NCBI RefSeq assembly: GCF_041146795.1
Contig: NC_135175.1
Coordinates: 22,646,575 to 22,710,574, forward strand
Reading direction: 5' to 3'
Length of the DNA stretch: 64,000 nt
Source of the DNA: Maylandia zebra
Lineage: Eukaryota; Chordata; Actinopteri; Cichliformes; Cichlidae
The notes beneath the pieces are model-generated. The model did not search any database and was not told the DNA's origin. It saw nothing but the letters and a program-made list of their open reading frames with translations. Position numbers and translations under genes: made by a program. Positions 40,415 to 52,112 of this stretch are shown here, in pieces (the stretch's first letter is position 1; every line of letters begins with the position of its first letter).

Positions 40415-40906
40415 CTGCAATGAGGTTTGAATGTCTCAGTTGGGACACTGAAGAACTCAGAAGACAGCAATACCTGCACAGAGAGACAGAGTAGAAAAAG
40501 CATAGATTTGTAATCCATAATGTGAATTAAAACTCAAAAAGTGTCAACAAGTATAATCATTTGAGTGTGGAATTATTTATGCACTAAACAGGATTTTAAT
40601 TAATTAATTGAATTAAAAACACTGACATTTTTTATCAAAGATAAAGAATCATACCGCTCTCTGCTCTGAGGATCACTGAGCATCTCTGACAGGAAATACA
40701 GTTTCCTCAGTAGGAGTCATCATTCATGGTCTCAGAGGTGTGTAGTGTGGCAGCATCATGATGGTCTCCAGATCAGGCAGGAGGTCAGGTGATGGGTGTG
40801 TCATCTTCTCCATTGAAGACATACTGGTATGGCAGTTCATAAAACAGCAGTCTCTGTGTGGCATGTAGTTATCTGTGCAGTCCAGCACTGATGGATCAGG
40901 TTTGGC

Positions 40907-41008
40907 TCAGCAGTTCATGAAGATGGTGTTAAGATGTTGTTGTTTCAGCTGAGGATGGTGAAGTTTGAAGGTTTTCCCACAAAGGAAACAGGACTGTGTG
41001 TGCCCTGT
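40907..41008 (-). pseudogene. C2H2 zinc-finger exon fragment
   Basis: Immediately after a good acceptor (polypyrimidine, then CAG at 41011-41009) the minus strand reads T-G-H-T-Q-S-C-F-L-C-G-K-T-F-K-L and later L-K-Q-Q-H-L, stopping at 40907. The pattern C-x2-C-x3-F and the TGxxxS linker are those of C2H2 fingers. The second zinc-binding His is not at normal spacing and the ORF ends straight after, so it is a broken single finger. The following ~300 bp (40640-40900) looks like former exon or UTR sequence with no open frame. It is on the same strand as, and 3' of, the Helentron ORF. Confidence 0.45.
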
Positions 41009-41133
41009 CTGAAAAAAATACATCTACAAAACATAAAGTGCTTTTAACACCACCTCCCCACCCACCCATCTCAGCCCCCAAGTGTCTATATAATGCTGGT
41101 ATGGGGTGTCAGTTACTAAATCTAATTAGTGCG

Positions 41134-41173
41134 TCAGAAAGCGGGGGCTACACCTAAAGCCCCCGCTTTCTGA
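41134..41173. other. Perfect 16-bp hairpin, 8-nt loop
   Basis: The arm TCAGAAAGCGGGGGCT (41134-41149) pairs without mismatch with 41158-41173. The loop is ACACCTAA. The GC-rich stem stands out in AT-rich DNA. It lies about 800 bp downstream of the Helentron stop codon. Confidence 0.9.
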
Positions 41174-41214
41174 TGTCTTTGTTTATTAGCAGCTTTTTCC
41201 AGCTGCTCAGAGAA

Positions 41215-41274
41215 TTCTGACTTGGCCTTTATCCACCCAAACCCAAACCCACCCGGATAAAGGCCAAGTCAGAA
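41215..41274. other. Perfect 20-bp hairpin presenting a G-quadruplex-type loop
   Basis: The arm TTCTGACTTGGCCTTTATCC (41215-41234) pairs perfectly with 41255-41274. The 20-nt loop (41235-41254) reads on the minus strand GGGTGGGTTTGGGTTTGGGT: four G3 runs with 1-, 3- and 3-nt loops, which fits the canonical quadruplex pattern. The minus strand is the coding strand of the Helentron ORF, whose stop is 700 bp upstream. The neighbouring hairpin ends only 41 bp away. Confidence 0.9.
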
Positions 41275-41971
41275 AATTGATGCAGAAACTTTCCATGTAC
41301 TTCTAAATCAGTTTTTATACAAATTCTGTAAGCTGTGAAAATGTTTTTCTCTACATAATGTATAATTATAGACATCTCTGGTAGCCTAAAGATAGTTTAA
41401 AACTTTTAACATTTTTTACCTGTAAAACATGATAAGCAAAACCTCATTCATCCAAAAAACATTTGATTCTACAAAATTTACTATAATCAAGAAAATATAA
41501 TTGTCTGTATTTATTCATGTGACCCATAATAAATACCTGCATTTATCTGTGATTTATTTATTTACTATTTCATATTTGAAAGCATCTTGGAGGGGAAGAT
41601 CTCGTTTGTTGAGATACATACGTCAGAGTAAAAAAAGTATCAAAAAAGGAGATGACAATTAACATCCATGAAAAAATGTATAAGTAGATTTAGTCATTTA
41701 AAACATGAGAATAAAAAATAAATTATGTCCGTTTAATGCAGTATATTTCAGATCTGAGGTGCATGATAACAGAAAGCAGATCTCCCGGCTCTGCATGAAG
41801 TACAGCCATGATTTGGTGACATGATTAATAACATTGCAATAAGAAAGGGTCTTCTTACAGACAGAGTAGGGAAGACAATTTTTTCCAATGAAAAATCTTT
41901 TTCATACTCTACAATCAGTAAACTCTGTAACAAACATGATCTGTAATTGTTTCAAAACTCACCAGACGACT

Positions 41972-44900
41972 TCATGATTGGCTCGAGGACAGGACACAAA
42001 ACACAGGGTTGTGGTAACTGTAGTATGATCTCAGAACACCGGAATGGAGACATTGATCTGGCTGAGAAATAAAAATGAGGTCAAGCAGGGTGTTCTTGTC
42101 TGTAGTGGCAGAAGTGATCAGCTGTGAATACCCTCTCGACTGAAACTGCTCCAGAATCTGTTTTCTTCCACTCTGCAACTGGTTCTCATTAAAATCTCCA
42201 CACACAATGATTGGGTGACAGTCCATTATTTCAAGGGAATCTAAAAGACTTACCAGGTTTTGCATGAATGGTGTCAAACTGTAGTCAGGGGGTCTGTACA
42301 CAACAGCAATGAGTGCAGGGAATGGAGCCTGAACCTTCAACACTAAAAACTCAAGATCAGTGACATTATGCAGATACTGTTTTACCTGAACCTGAAAATG
42401 ATTCCTCAAATACACAACAACTCCCCCACCACTTCGGCTGGCCATGTGAGGAAAGTTTGTGTAGGACACATGTCTGTTGCGTTTGAACATGGTGTAGCCG
42501 TCCAAATGAAGACTGTCTGCAACAAAGGAGCCTTGGAGGTGAGACTCTGTGAGACACAAAACATCTGCTAAACACATTTCATGATGACTCTTGATGTCAC
42601 TGATGTGAGATGGCAAACCCTCCGTATTGTGATGGATCAGTGTAAGAGTGTCAAGTCTGCTGGCTGTTTCTCTGACCTGAAGAAGAGGCATCATTTCCTC
42701 AACGCTGGCTTGTCTCATGGTTTGGAGTGCTGCAGTTACCTCGGGATTGGAGTAAATCTTTTTCTCATCCAAGTCCTGCAAATAGAGTCCACTGAGAGAC
42801 GTCACCCTGCTGAGAGCAACATAAGCCATACCTGGTTCAAAAATGTTCTTCATTGAAACTACAGCTGTCTGTGTTGTAAGACCCTGAGTTTTGTGAATTG
42901 TGCAGGCAAATGCTAGCTTTACAGGAAACTGTCTGCGTACCGCTCCTTTAAACTTCAGACTCTCCTCTGCTCTCTCAATGTAAACCAGATCATCAGATGC
43001 TGCATTAGCACTGCGGTTGTGTCTCATAGGCTGCCGGTTGTCCATTCTGAGCCCCAGTTTGATTATGTGTCCATCATTTTCAGATCTCACCACCTTTACC
43101 AGTATACCAAAAGCACCGTTGACTAAACCGTTTAGTGTGTCCAAGTTTCTGGTCAGCATGACTCGAGCTCCTTCAGCAACATTCAGAGTGTCAGGTAAAT
43201 CATTTCTCCCACCTGTAAATGGTTTGTCTCTTCGTTCCATTCTGCCTGTACGTTTATCCTTCTGGAAATCGTCTGCAGTGATGATTATGATGTTTGAATG
43301 AAGCTTCTTCAGGGTATCTGTGTTATGGGATTCCACATTCTTGTTGGTGGCATAAATGTGTAAGACCTCAGTTGGACATTCTTCTGGTGCAGTCACAGCC
43401 TGTGACAACAAATCTCTGTCGCACTGAGAAAGCTCATCCGTCTTTTCTTTCACTCTAATCCTGTTCAGCATCTCTGCAAAGGCCACATCATCTTTCTGAC
43501 GCATGATCTCGGTTAGAGTGATCATCTGAAAATGTTCCTGCCATAGGTCAATCTGTTCTGGATCGTAAACGCAGAGAGGTTTAGACTGTCGCACTGGTGG
43601 CAGCTGGTAAAAATCTCCAACAGCTAAAACTGACATTCCACCAAAAGGTCTCTGAGTGCCTTTGATTTGTTTCAGTCTTGCATCCACATAGGCAAAAAGG
43701 GGTTTTGAAACCATTGAAATCTCATCAATAACAATAATTTCTGCATTCATCAGCTCAGATCTGACTTCATCCAGTTGGTTACCAAGTCCTTGAATGGGTG
43801 GTTTCAGACTCCTGGGTAGTTTCAGTAGAGAATGTAATGTAGAGCCATTGATAGAAAAAGCTGCTGTCCCGGTAAATGAAGTAAGTAAAACAGTTGGATT
43901 TGATATGTCAGCTTCTTCTGCATTAGCAGGCAGTCTGCTCAGGATCTTTGATGCTTCAGAGTGAATACATTTAATCAGATGTGACTTTCCAGTTCCTGCA
44001 CCACCGTTGATATAGAAGAAAAATGGATCTGGGTTCAAACCACAAACTCGCTGAATACACCAGTCTCTTATGGCATAGAACACGCAGGCCTGCTTCTGGT
44101 TCAGATTCTGATACATTACACGTACCACGGCTGGATCGACTGCAGGTTGTTCTCTGATGGCTCTGATCTTTGTTACAGCATCAGACTGACGACTGTAGTC
44201 AGGGACATTCTCCTGTTCGTTCTCATCATCAGAATGTCTCTCAGGAAGATTCTCATCACATTGCAGCCTCACAACTTCAGATTCAGGAGCAAGATTACAC
44301 CATTCATCGATCACAACATCCCTATTTTGTTCAAACTCTTCCAGTGCACTCTCAATATCCTCAGAGTTCTTCTCATACTTGTCTTTATTTCTTTTCACAA
44401 TCCGTTTCACAGACTCACTGTGGTCTGAACATGGAAGTCGCACAAAACCCGAGTTGTAGAAGGACTGATAGGTTTGGAAACATTGTGGTTTCAGTTCCTG
44501 CTCTGATCTGTGTGGAAGGTAAAGTCTCAACAGTCGACCATAATATTGCTCAGGATCTTTTTCCTGTGAACAGTGGTAATACCTGATTATAGCTGGTTTA
44601 TCATTCTTTCGCCTTTGTACAAATCCAAGCTGGTTTAGAAGAGGAAGCACATCTTTTCCTTCATTTGGACCACTCACCAACCGGCACAGGGCAGCAAAAT
44701 CAGCCAGTGACATTTCCTCATATTCTGGGGTCTCAGGTCTGCATTTGTATTTATCACTCAAACTTGTCATCCAAATATTACAGCTGTCATGTGTTGTGCT
44801 TTCCAGGAAGCTCATGGGCCGACTCATTTTTACTGGGTTATCATCTGTTGGTACAAATACAACACTGCGGGAACATTTTTTCATTTTTAGGCCACAGACT

Positions 44901-47900
44901 CGAGTCACACACTCCTGTGCGCTGATCTCTCTCTTTTTTGAGTAAGCCTGCATCACAGCTCTCATTTCATCACATTCATTGACGGTGTTCTTATCAGAGT
45001 TATCGATAACTGTCTTCAGGTATTCAGAGAGGCCAGATTCTTTCTTTGTTATATATTTACAGAGGTATTCTACACATGAATAGGCATTCAAAATGAATGA
45101 GACATCTAAATTAGAGTTCCAGGCTTCAAGCAGATCTGGGTTGTAATTGTTGATCCAACAGTCCTTTGGGTCACGTTTCAGAATCAGAGCTGTTTTCTTG
45201 TTTATGTTCTGGAGGCATTGTTCATACTCATTCATTGTCAAGTTGCATCGTGACAGAATCTGCTCTATGGTGAGGGAAGCAGCTTCAGGTTCCTTCAGCA
45301 GGTTCAACAAAGGTCTGAGTTTGGCTTTTGCAGCTTCAGTGTCTGAATCCTCATCCTGTCTCACAATCATTGTTCTTGTGGATGGTGGTTTTGGAAACCC
45401 AAATCTACAACCAGAGTTCACACTCTTAAAGCATGTCTTTGTGTGGTTCTTGCTGTGCTTTTGTAGTTCAGTGACTTTTTTGTGCAGTTCAGGTTGTTTG
45501 TCTGGATCAGGGAGTTGAGCTGAGATGTATCTGTCCACAAAGTCACAGACAGTTTGGTCATCATCCACATCTACTTCTACCTTTTCTCGAATCCACAGCA
45601 ACATGTGTATATGCGGACTACCTCTGTGCTGGAACTCAACTCTGTAAAAGTAATCAATGATCTCACCAAGGGGCTGTGCAGGAGAAAAAAGCAAATCTCT
45701 GAACAAAGCCTCAACACGCTTATCAAACATCCGCATGGTGGTTACTGGATTTGATCTTAGAATTTCACACTTTTCTGACCAGTCCAGGGCTTCAAAATCA
45801 ACCTCTTCACCTTGCTGTCTCTTTATTGCTTGAATCACTTCAGGCCATCTCATCTCAGCAGCAGAGAAAGTGACAAAGAACTGAGGTGTTCCTATTTGAC
45901 GAATCATACTGAATAAATCTTTGGTAGTTTTCTGCCAGTAAGCTGGAGTTCCTCTTAGTGGCTGCATAAATCTGATTGCATCTTTATTTCTTACCAGCTT
46001 CTCTACTTCTGTCTTACTTTGTAACATTCCTGATGTGATTTTGCGTCCATCTTTGGTCATAGTTTTACCTTTCCTTAGCTGTATCGTCATACTGGAATTA
46101 GCCAAGTGTATTTCAGTGACAAACTGTGAGAAAAACAGGTAATTTGTGTCTTTAGCAAATCTTGCATCAATGTTAAAAAGCCTTGACTTGAAGTAAGCAC
46201 TCGGTGTGAGTTTAAGAAGTCTCTTTTCATCCAGTGTATTCTGACCAGTAGGAAACTGCACAGGAAATGCCATGGCTTCCAAATAAGGAGTTCTGAAGAA
46301 GCTAACAGGATTGTTTCTTTCTGCAGGAGCCACACAATATGTGTTATCAGTGAAACAAAGAATCTCTTCTGAAATGTCAACAGGCTGCAGACAGCTTTCT
46401 AGAGCAAAACCTCCATTGTTCAAATCACTTTCTGGTTCATCAGGATTTTGTTCCTCTGGTTGTTCATCACAGGGTTGCATATTAATAGCTTGTTCACTTT
46501 CAGACTCACTTTCGCACAAAAGGGCATCTTTTTCATAGTTGTCAATTTCCATTAAATCTGCTTCATCATAATCATCGCTTCCCATGCTGGCTTCATCACT
46601 GCTGTCATCATCAGGTAACGTTGGATCACAAAGCAATGCATCATCTCTGATAATAATATCTGTGTACTGCGGATGAATATGTTTCAGTTTATGCAAGGCT
46701 TGAATTAGTTTAGACCAAGTAACAGTCTGGAACAGCTGATGGCCTTTGTAGCACAGTCGTCTTTTCAGCTTTATCCTCATGATCTGGGAATGGTTTCTTA
46801 ACCGAGGCAAACAGTCAACTGTTTGTTGGACTTCAGATGGTACACACACCACATTACCACGTATGAGTCTTTGTCTGCCCTTTGGAAGTGGAATAATCTT
46901 AGCAAAAGGTATGCATTTGGCAATCAGATGTCTCTCCAGAATGTTGAGATCGCACAGTTCAGCTGGAATATCCTGCAGTTCTAAACTGTTAACAGCAGCA
47001 AGTCTTGGCATGCGTCCACTTTTGAGGGAACTGTGACACGTGTGACAGATATATTCTTTTTTTCTCTCAACAGGAAAGCTGCAGTGATCATTACATGCTT
47101 CATCACACACATGAACAAATTTACCAGTTAGACACTGCTGAGCTACAGTCTGGTGTTTTGAGTAATTTTCTCTTTTGCAGATTTTCACCTGATTAGGAAA
47201 AGAAGCTTTTAGACAAACAGTACAAACATAAGATGGTGCTGACTTAATGTTGGATCTGAAACGAGATATGGCCTCATTCATTAAAGTGTTATCTGGATGA
47301 CACTGTAAACTTTCAGCTGGTCGATGCATCTGACGATATTTTCTTTTTATTTTCATTGCACATCTGATATTATGCATCTGTCTAAAAGAAATACTGTTCC
47401 AATATTTTACTCTCATTCGTTCTCTCATATTGTCCTTGTGTTGCTGCTGAAATTGTCTCTCTTCTCCATAACGTTTAGTGATGTAACATTTTTTTTTCTG
47501 TCTAAATTCTACACTTTCTTTATATAGGTTAGAAACATATGACCTCATGTAAGCTTTATGTTTCTCTCTGAATTCAGCACAAGTTCTGTAATTTCTTCTT
47601 ACATGTTCCTTCTGCTGTTCTCGGAACACGGGAGATTCTCTGTATTTTCTTGTTATTCGTTCCTTCTGCTTTTCTCGGAACACGGGAGATTCTCTATATG
47701 TTCTTGTTATTCGTTCCTTCTGCTTTTCTCGGAACACGGGAGATTCTCTGTATGTTCTTGTTATTCGTTCCTTCTGCTTTTCTCGGAACACGGGAGATTC
47801 TCTGTATTTTCTTGTTATTCGTTCCTTCTGCTTTTCTCGGAACACGGGAGATTCTCTATATGTTCTTGTTATTCGTTCCTTCTGCTTTTCTCGGAACACG

Positions 47901-49558
47901 GGAGATTCTCTATATGTTCTTGTTATTCGTTCCTTCTGCTTTTCTCTGAATAAAGAATCTTCTTTATACATCCTTATGACACGTTCTCTTTTTCTCTCTC
48001 TAATTTTAGCACTTTCTCTATAGATTTTTCTAAAATGTTCTCTCTGTTTCTCTCTGTATGTAGCATTGAGTTTATATAGATTCTTTTTGTACACACTCTT
48101 TTTCTTACTGTGATCAGAATCATGAGACTTTCTACTAGAATCTTTTTTCTTTGCCTTAAAGCTTTCATCAAAAGTGTACATCTGTCTTTCTTTCTTTTTC
48201 TCATTTTCCTTTCTCTGTGATAGTTTTTCTTGGACCAATAGTTGTCTCCTAATCTTTCTCCTTTGCTGTTTATTATGCTTCAACAGTTTATGTGAGAGTT
48301 CCTCTGTTGTCATAGTTAAACAGGAGGCAGTGTTTAAATCATTCTGAGGAACAGAATCTTTTATTACCTGAGTGTCTCTTACAGAAGATGCAGAGGTTTC
48401 TATTTCTAAATAATCAGAAGGACGATTGTTCAGCTCAGCAGCTGGCTCATTTGAATAATCCACTCTGGATGACATCACTTCAGTAGCTAAAGTGTCGGCC
48501 ACAGTTTTCCGTGTCTGCTCAGTGGACTTTGGGGTTTCAAATTCAGGTTCATTTAAAGCTGGTGCTGGAACAGTTGTAGCTGTTTGTCTGTTTTCATCAG
48601 CATCTCTTTGGTCAGCAGCGTTTTCACTGTGGAACTCAACAGGCTGTAGTTCATAAGTGCAGGTTGGTGCGATGCTACACATTCGGTACAAACGTTTGAT
48701 CCTGTCAATCATGTCGTTAAGACGTGTGAATTTTAACACAACTGCAGTTCCACCACTTACACTTAGCGACAATGGCATTCCTGTAGACTTACGTGGGTGA
48801 GGGTCAAAGTATGCGTATTCACCTGAAGTCAGCCTGCAAACTGCGATGACTGTTCCTCCCATGACTAGCAAAGCGTAGCGAAACTCTGAAGCCAAACGCT
48901 GTAGTCCCTGTTCAAGGCTCGGAAAGTGATCTGTACCATCAAATGTGCCGTAATGAGCAAACTGAGACATGTCGACTTGATACTCGTGTCTGCGGCTGGT
49001 GACAACTGAGGGAAGTTCATCGCAGGCTAGAAACACGCTGTTCACAAACCTCTTTCTGGCATCTGAATACACGGCATGGCCTTTGTCCAACACACGGTTA
49101 AGATCTGCTCTGGTAATGAATTCATCCTCGTGTAAGAATGACAGGAAAACCAAACTGTTCGCCATGCATTGCTGATTCCGGTACTTTCCATACTTAGCAT
49201 TGGCCTGGCTTCGGGATGCACAGATGCTACTCACTCGTGGGCGACTTTCACTGTTTGTAACCTGTACATGAGATGGTCCTGGAGCTTCTCCATCATGCTG
49301 CGTTTGCACAGTTAGCTGGGGTTCAGTCTGGATTACCTGCTGTACTTTAGCATTTGGCACAGATGATGAGCTAACACCTCTCTTTACCACATCTGCATAA
49401 GACACTGCGGCCGTCTGAACGCTGAGCTGCACTTCTGGACTGGGAATACTTGTAACAGACACCTTTACCTGCTCACCGGTCTGAGAAACATTTACCTGTT
49501 CCTTCTCCTTTTGCCATCTAAGCTTCTGGGCCTGTGACCTTTGACCTTTCCTTGGCAT
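41972..49558 (-). CDS. Helentron transposase: protease-like, Rep (HUH), PIF1-type helicase and endonuclease domains, 2528 aa
   Basis: One uninterrupted frame. The first ATG is at 49558 (context AAAATGC, continuing MPRKGQ); the five codons before it begin with TTG. Domains, numbered from that Met: a Cys/Asp-x-His protease-like region about 125-290 (Q130-C131, D252-P-H254); an acidic/basic linker; 18-aa basic repeats 545-652; a Cys-rich zinc-binding-like region 779-842; a DUF6570-like region about 855-915; a Rep domain about 1200-1510 with motif FVTFS, HUH residues H1316/H1318 and two tyrosines Y1498/Y1502; a PIF1-family helicase about 1815-2270 with GGAGTGKS (1852-1859), D1945-E1946, GDFYQLPP and VALSR; and an endonuclease/exonuclease/phosphatase domain 2300-2528. 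In Helitrons the Rep tyrosines nick and join single strands and the helicase unwinds 5' to 3' during rolling-circle transposition. All Rep and helicase key residues are present and no stop or frameshift is seen, so it may be recently active. The last endonuclease motif reads SYH where SDH is usual. Confidence 0.93.
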   Translation of the reverse strand: MPRKGQRSQAQKLRWQKEKEQVNVSQTGEQVKVSVTSIPSPEVQLSVQTAAVSYADVVKRGVSSSSVPNAKVQQVIQTEPQLTVQTQHDGEAPGPSHVQVTNSESRPRVSSICASRSQANAKYGKYRNQQCMANSLVFLSFLHEDEFITRADLNRVLDKGHAVYSDARKRFVNSVFLACDELPSVVTSRRHEYQVDMSQFAHYGTFDGTDHFPSLEQGLQRLASEFRYALLVMGGTVIAVCRLTSGEYAYFDPHPRKSTGMPLSLSVSGGTAVVLKFTRLNDMIDRIKRLYRMCSIAPTCTYELQPVEFHSENAADQRDADENRQTATTVPAPALNEPEFETPKSTEQTRKTVADTLATEVMSSRVDYSNEPAAELNNRPSDYLEIETSASSVRDTQVIKDSVPQNDLNTASCLTMTTEELSHKLLKHNKQQRRKIRRQLLVQEKLSQRKENEKKKERQMYTFDESFKAKKKDSSRKSHDSDHSKKKSVYKKNLYKLNATYREKQREHFRKIYRESAKIRERKRERVIRMYKEDSLFREKQKERITRTYRESPVFREKQKERITRTYRESPVFREKQKERITRKYRESPVFREKQKERITRTYRESPVFREKQKERITRTYRESPVFREKQKERITRKYRESPVFREQQKEHVRRNYRTCAEFREKHKAYMRSYVSNLYKESVEFRQKKKCYITKRYGEERQFQQQHKDNMRERMRVKYWNSISFRQMHNIRCAMKIKRKYRQMHRPAESLQCHPDNTLMNEAISRFRSNIKSAPSYVCTVCLKASFPNQVKICKRENYSKHQTVAQQCLTGKFVHVCDEACNDHCSFPVERKKEYICHTCHSSLKSGRMPRLAAVNSLELQDIPAELCDLNILERHLIAKCIPFAKIIPLPKGRQRLIRGNVVCVPSEVQQTVDCLPRLRNHSQIMRIKLKRRLCYKGHQLFQTVTWSKLIQALHKLKHIHPQYTDIIIRDDALLCDPTLPDDDSSDEASMGSDDYDEADLMEIDNYEKDALLCESESESEQAINMQPCDEQPEEQNPDEPESDLNNGGFALESCLQPVDISEEILCFTDNTYCVAPAERNNPVSFFRTPYLEAMAFPVQFPTGQNTLDEKRLLKLTPSAYFKSRLFNIDARFAKDTNYLFFSQFVTEIHLANSSMTIQLRKGKTMTKDGRKITSGMLQSKTEVEKLVRNKDAIRFMQPLRGTPAYWQKTTKDLFSMIRQIGTPQFFVTFSAAEMRWPEVIQAIKRQQGEEVDFEALDWSEKCEILRSNPVTTMRMFDKRVEALFRDLLFSPAQPLGEIIDYFYRVEFQHRGSPHIHMLLWIREKVEVDVDDDQTVCDFVDRYISAQLPDPDKQPELHKKVTELQKHSKNHTKTCFKSVNSGCRFGFPKPPSTRTMIVRQDEDSDTEAAKAKLRPLLNLLKEPEAASLTIEQILSRCNLTMNEYEQCLQNINKKTALILKRDPKDCWINNYNPDLLEAWNSNLDVSFILNAYSCVEYLCKYITKKESGLSEYLKTVIDNSDKNTVNECDEMRAVMQAYSKKREISAQECVTRVCGLKMKKCSRSVVFVPTDDNPVKMSRPMSFLESTTHDSCNIWMTSLSDKYKCRPETPEYEEMSLADFAALCRLVSGPNEGKDVLPLLNQLGFVQRRKNDKPAIIRYYHCSQEKDPEQYYGRLLRLYLPHRSEQELKPQCFQTYQSFYNSGFVRLPCSDHSESVKRIVKRNKDKYEKNSEDIESALEEFEQNRDVVIDEWCNLAPESEVVRLQCDENLPERHSDDENEQENVPDYSRQSDAVTKIRAIREQPAVDPAVVRVMYQNLNQKQACVFYAIRDWCIQRVCGLNPDPFFFYINGGAGTGKSHLIKCIHSEASKILSRLPANAEEADISNPTVLLTSFTGTAAFSINGSTLHSLLKLPRSLKPPIQGLGNQLDEVRSELMNAEIIVIDEISMVSKPLFAYVDARLKQIKGTQRPFGGMSVLAVGDFYQLPPVRQSKPLCVYDPEQIDLWQEHFQMITLTEIMRQKDDVAFAEMLNRIRVKEKTDELSQCDRDLLSQAVTAPEECPTEVLHIYATNKNVESHNTDTLKKLHSNIIIITADDFQKDKRTGRMERRDKPFTGGRNDLPDTLNVAEGARVMLTRNLDTLNGLVNGAFGILVKVVRSENDGHIIKLGLRMDNRQPMRHNRSANAASDDLVYIERAEESLKFKGAVRRQFPVKLAFACTIHKTQGLTTQTAVVSMKNIFEPGMAYVALSRVTSLSGLYLQDLDEKKIYSNPEVTAALQTMRQASVEEMMPLLQVRETASRLDTLTLIHHNTEGLPSHISDIKSHHEMCLADVLCLTESHLQGSFVADSLHLDGYTMFKRNRHVSYTNFPHMASRSGGGVVVYLRNHFQVQVKQYLHNVTDLEFLVLKVQAPFPALIAVVYRPPDYSLTPFMQNLVSLLDSLEIMDCHPIIVCGDFNENQLQSGRKQILEQFQSRGYSQLITSATTDKNTLLDLIFISQPDQCLHSGVLRSYYSYHNPVFCVLSSSQS
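47597..47935 (-). repeat. 54-bp coding tandem repeat (18-aa basic repeats)
   Basis: Six nearly identical 54-bp copies inside the Helentron ORF encode ITR(T/K)[14 protein letters not shown]. More diverged copies extend the array on both sides to roughly twelve. The Thr/Lys position alternates between copies (T, T, K, T, T, K), which suggests a three-copy block was itself duplicated. The peptide is strongly basic and heptad-like, probably a long charged helix. Confidence 0.9.
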
Positions 49559-50138
49559 TTTGTGCAAGTACAAACTGGACCTTATATGTATTTATACACA
49601 AATGTATACAAAAATCAACCTGTAAACACTGAAAAACTCCTCAAGTTTCTATTAAATGGATAAATGTAAAACTATACAAATGGTAAAGTGTTCTTATAAC
49701 TGTTTAATTGATGTAAAAAGGCTGGCTTAAATACAAACTCAATATAAAAGTTATTGAAAGATCCTTAAAAGGTTTTATTGTAGCTTTTTCAAAAACTGTA
49801 TATTATTCTTTTTTTTAACCAGACTGGTTAATGAATAGGTCTATACTTCTGTGAAGTAATATGCAGAATAAATCTCAACAATCAATCAACAGGCTATAAT
49901 AAAACTCTTAGCTTTGAAGTAGACTTTGTGTAAATCTTTCAGATATCTAAAATTTAAAGCAAATATAAGGAGCTGTGGTGGTGTAGTGATCAGATGACAG
50001 GCGATGAGGATTCTTCAGCTGGATGTTCTGCAGCAGTCAGGAAACAGGAAGTCTGGGTCCTCAGGGCAGCTTCTCAATGACAATTGTAACTCAATACTTA
50101 CACTGAGTAACAGAAATGGGTTTGTCCTTAAATAATAT
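49559..50138. promoter_or_regulatory. 5' flank of the Helentron ORF
   Basis: 580 bp of AT-rich DNA between the transposon ORF and block A'. The transposon's 5' end and promoter should lie here, but I see no convincing TATA box at the right distance and no repeat of the downstream hairpins. A stretch near 49970-50080 is less AT-rich and unrelated to either array or block A. Confidence 0.4.
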
Positions 50139-50861
50139 TAGTATAAACTTAATGTAGTCAAATGTTATAGTCAATGAAACCGACTTGAAAAATGTAGTTC
50201 AATCTAATTTAATATTTATGTAAATAGAGCAGTCTGAATGTATATATTACAAAATAACCAGATTGTCTTATTACAAATAAACCTTTAAGAGGTGTATATT
50301 TTATATAATTTATCAAAGCAATTGCACCTGTAAGCCAAACAGCCAATCAATGTTTATTCCAAAGTGTAATGCAAAATTAAAATGACAAATGTAGGGCTGT
50401 GTAAGTAGTTTCTACAGTGACTTCTACTGTACTGTATATTCAACTTCTTACTTGTAATTTCCAGTAAAATGAGTGGATATGAGAGAGTTTAACGACAGGA
50501 AAGAAGGAGCAGTGAGAGCAGAGATCTCTCAGATTTCTGAAAACAGATCGTCGAAGTTGCGGTAACTTCAATTTCCAAAAACTTGGTTTGTTGTCAACCT
50601 TGGTTTGTTGTCAAACTTGGTTTCTTGTCAAACTAGGGCTTATGCTTGTCAAAATTAGATAGAGTACATGGCGGAGAAATGATAGAAGATAGAATCCCTT
50701 GTCAAAAAAGATGGAGCAGGGAGAGGGAGAGTGATAGGACAGACTGAATTTGCTTGTTAATGGCTTGTTAATGATAGAGGGAGAGGGTTTTCTGCAGCAG
50801 GTCACCTGTAAGACAGAAAGAAAGTGGAATTAGACACACTTCCAATAAACCTGGCTTTACC

Positions 50862-51335
50862 GTATTTTTCAGACTATAAGGCACATTTAAAAGCCTTTAA
50901 TTTTCTCAAAAATAGACAGTGCACCTTATGTATGGTTGTGCTTACTGATTTCAAACCACTTCTATGTGCTACACGGCACTCTGTCAAATCTGTCAAATGT
51001 TTTAGTATGACTTTGGTAAGCTACAAAGCAGCACCACTTGATGTATTGTCGGAGCATGGCTACCATAGTCAGCACCCTCGTAGAGTAATTCGTACTGTGC
51101 TTCAACATAATACGGTGTGTGTGTATAAGGGCCTGGCACCTGTTGAGAGCCATGCTTATGAAGCAGATTTCAAACTGATCAATCCACATTCATCAGTCCA
51201 TAAATCCTGAAAAGTGAGTGTATTGTTCTGTATTTTGAGAGTTATTGTAAATGAGTTGAATAAAGTTTGACTTATCTGTTTTGTTTTGGCTTAATGTGCC
51301 TTAGAATTTAGTGTGCCTTACAGTCCGAAAAATAC
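50862..51335. mobile_element. GTATTTTTC MITE, copy in block A'
   Basis: The counterpart of 721-1207. It is 13 bp shorter overall, with an 8-bp local duplication (GTCAAATC) and a loss near the right part. The shared position in both blocks shows it was inserted before the duplication. Confidence 0.65.
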
Positions 51336-51970
51336 AGAACATATATTATACACTGAAGAGTTGTACAGTACATTATTAGATTCAACTGAATGAAAATGTT
51401 TATCATATGGTGGTGGAACATTTCTAAGGACATTTTTGCATTCTATTAACACAATAAAAACAAACAGAGTCTGTAAACCAAGATGCGGTGCTACAGAAAC
51501 TTACTATAAACATTATATGGTCAAGCTAAACCCACACAATGAAGTCAGAGCAGACAGTCTCAGACCACACTTACATGCACTCAACTCACATGATCCTAAA
51601 TGCCCAAAGGTCTCAAATTCCCGTTTCTGTGTGTACTTACCTGGTACAACAGTATATCATAATGTCTGGGGAGCAGTTAACATAAAAGTAAAAAATAATT
51701 TACTCAGTATGACTTTTGGCAAAATGAAAAATTTGGAGACAGATGACTCCTATACAGCAGTTTCTACATTTTTCAGTCAAATTTGGGGCATGTTTAATAC
51801 ACACTCCACTAAATCTACAATAAACTTAGCATGGCCGATATTAGGGCCTAATTAAAAATGTACTATGATGATAAGAGAGATCTGTAAGTCTGGAAATGTT
51901 TACATAGACTTTTCTAGGATCTGATGATTGCCAAGAGCTGTGCTGACTCACTGCACTAAACTGAATCTCC

Positions 51971-52112
51971 TGTATCTTGTATTTTGCTCGTTTGTGTTGT
52001 TGTGTTTGCACATCTGTTGCTTGTGGGGCTCGCACACAAGAATTTCACTCGCATGTGCTGTGCCAGTGTGCCTGCACATGTGATGTGACAATAAAAGTGA
52101 TTTGATTTGATT
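51971..52112 (+). mobile_element. Retroposon 3' tail inserted in block A'
   Basis: The left copy of the block reads straight across this point (1860/1861). The 142-bp insert ends GTGACAATAAAAGTGATTTG followed by ATTTGATTT, the short-repeat tail typical of fish L2-like LINEs and the SINEs they mobilise. It is a 5'-truncated insertion dated after the A/A' duplication. No clear target-site duplication is visible. Confidence 0.6.

Larger units (their letters stand above)
41134..49558 (-). mobile_element. Autonomous Helentron (Helitron with endonuclease domain); ends not determined
   Basis: The element is defined by its intact ORF (41972-49558). Helitron-type elements make no terminal inverted repeats, so ends must be found by comparing copies, and only one copy is in this window. 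The 3' limit given here is the first of two strong hairpins beyond the stop codon. Helitron 3' ends normally carry a short hairpin, but that placement is inference. The 5' end lies somewhere in 49559-50138, before block A' begins. Confidence 0.6.

Noticed and set aside
47558..47953. Plus-strand 131-codon and 99-codon open frames with Phe/Leu/Ser-rich repeats
   Set aside because: They are the antisense shadow of the 54-bp coding repeats in the Helentron ORF.
49559..49573. Five extra codons at the start of the Helentron ORF
   Set aside because: The codon at 49573 is TTG, not ATG. The first ATG is at 49558 and begins a typical MPRKGQ start.
41134..50138. Shared termini between the autonomous Helentron and the array units
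   Set aside because: I looked for the GTGTGGATGCTT palindrome arm and the CTAGAAAAATTTGCATTTCC head around the Helentron and found neither, so a direct parent-derivative link is not supported here.
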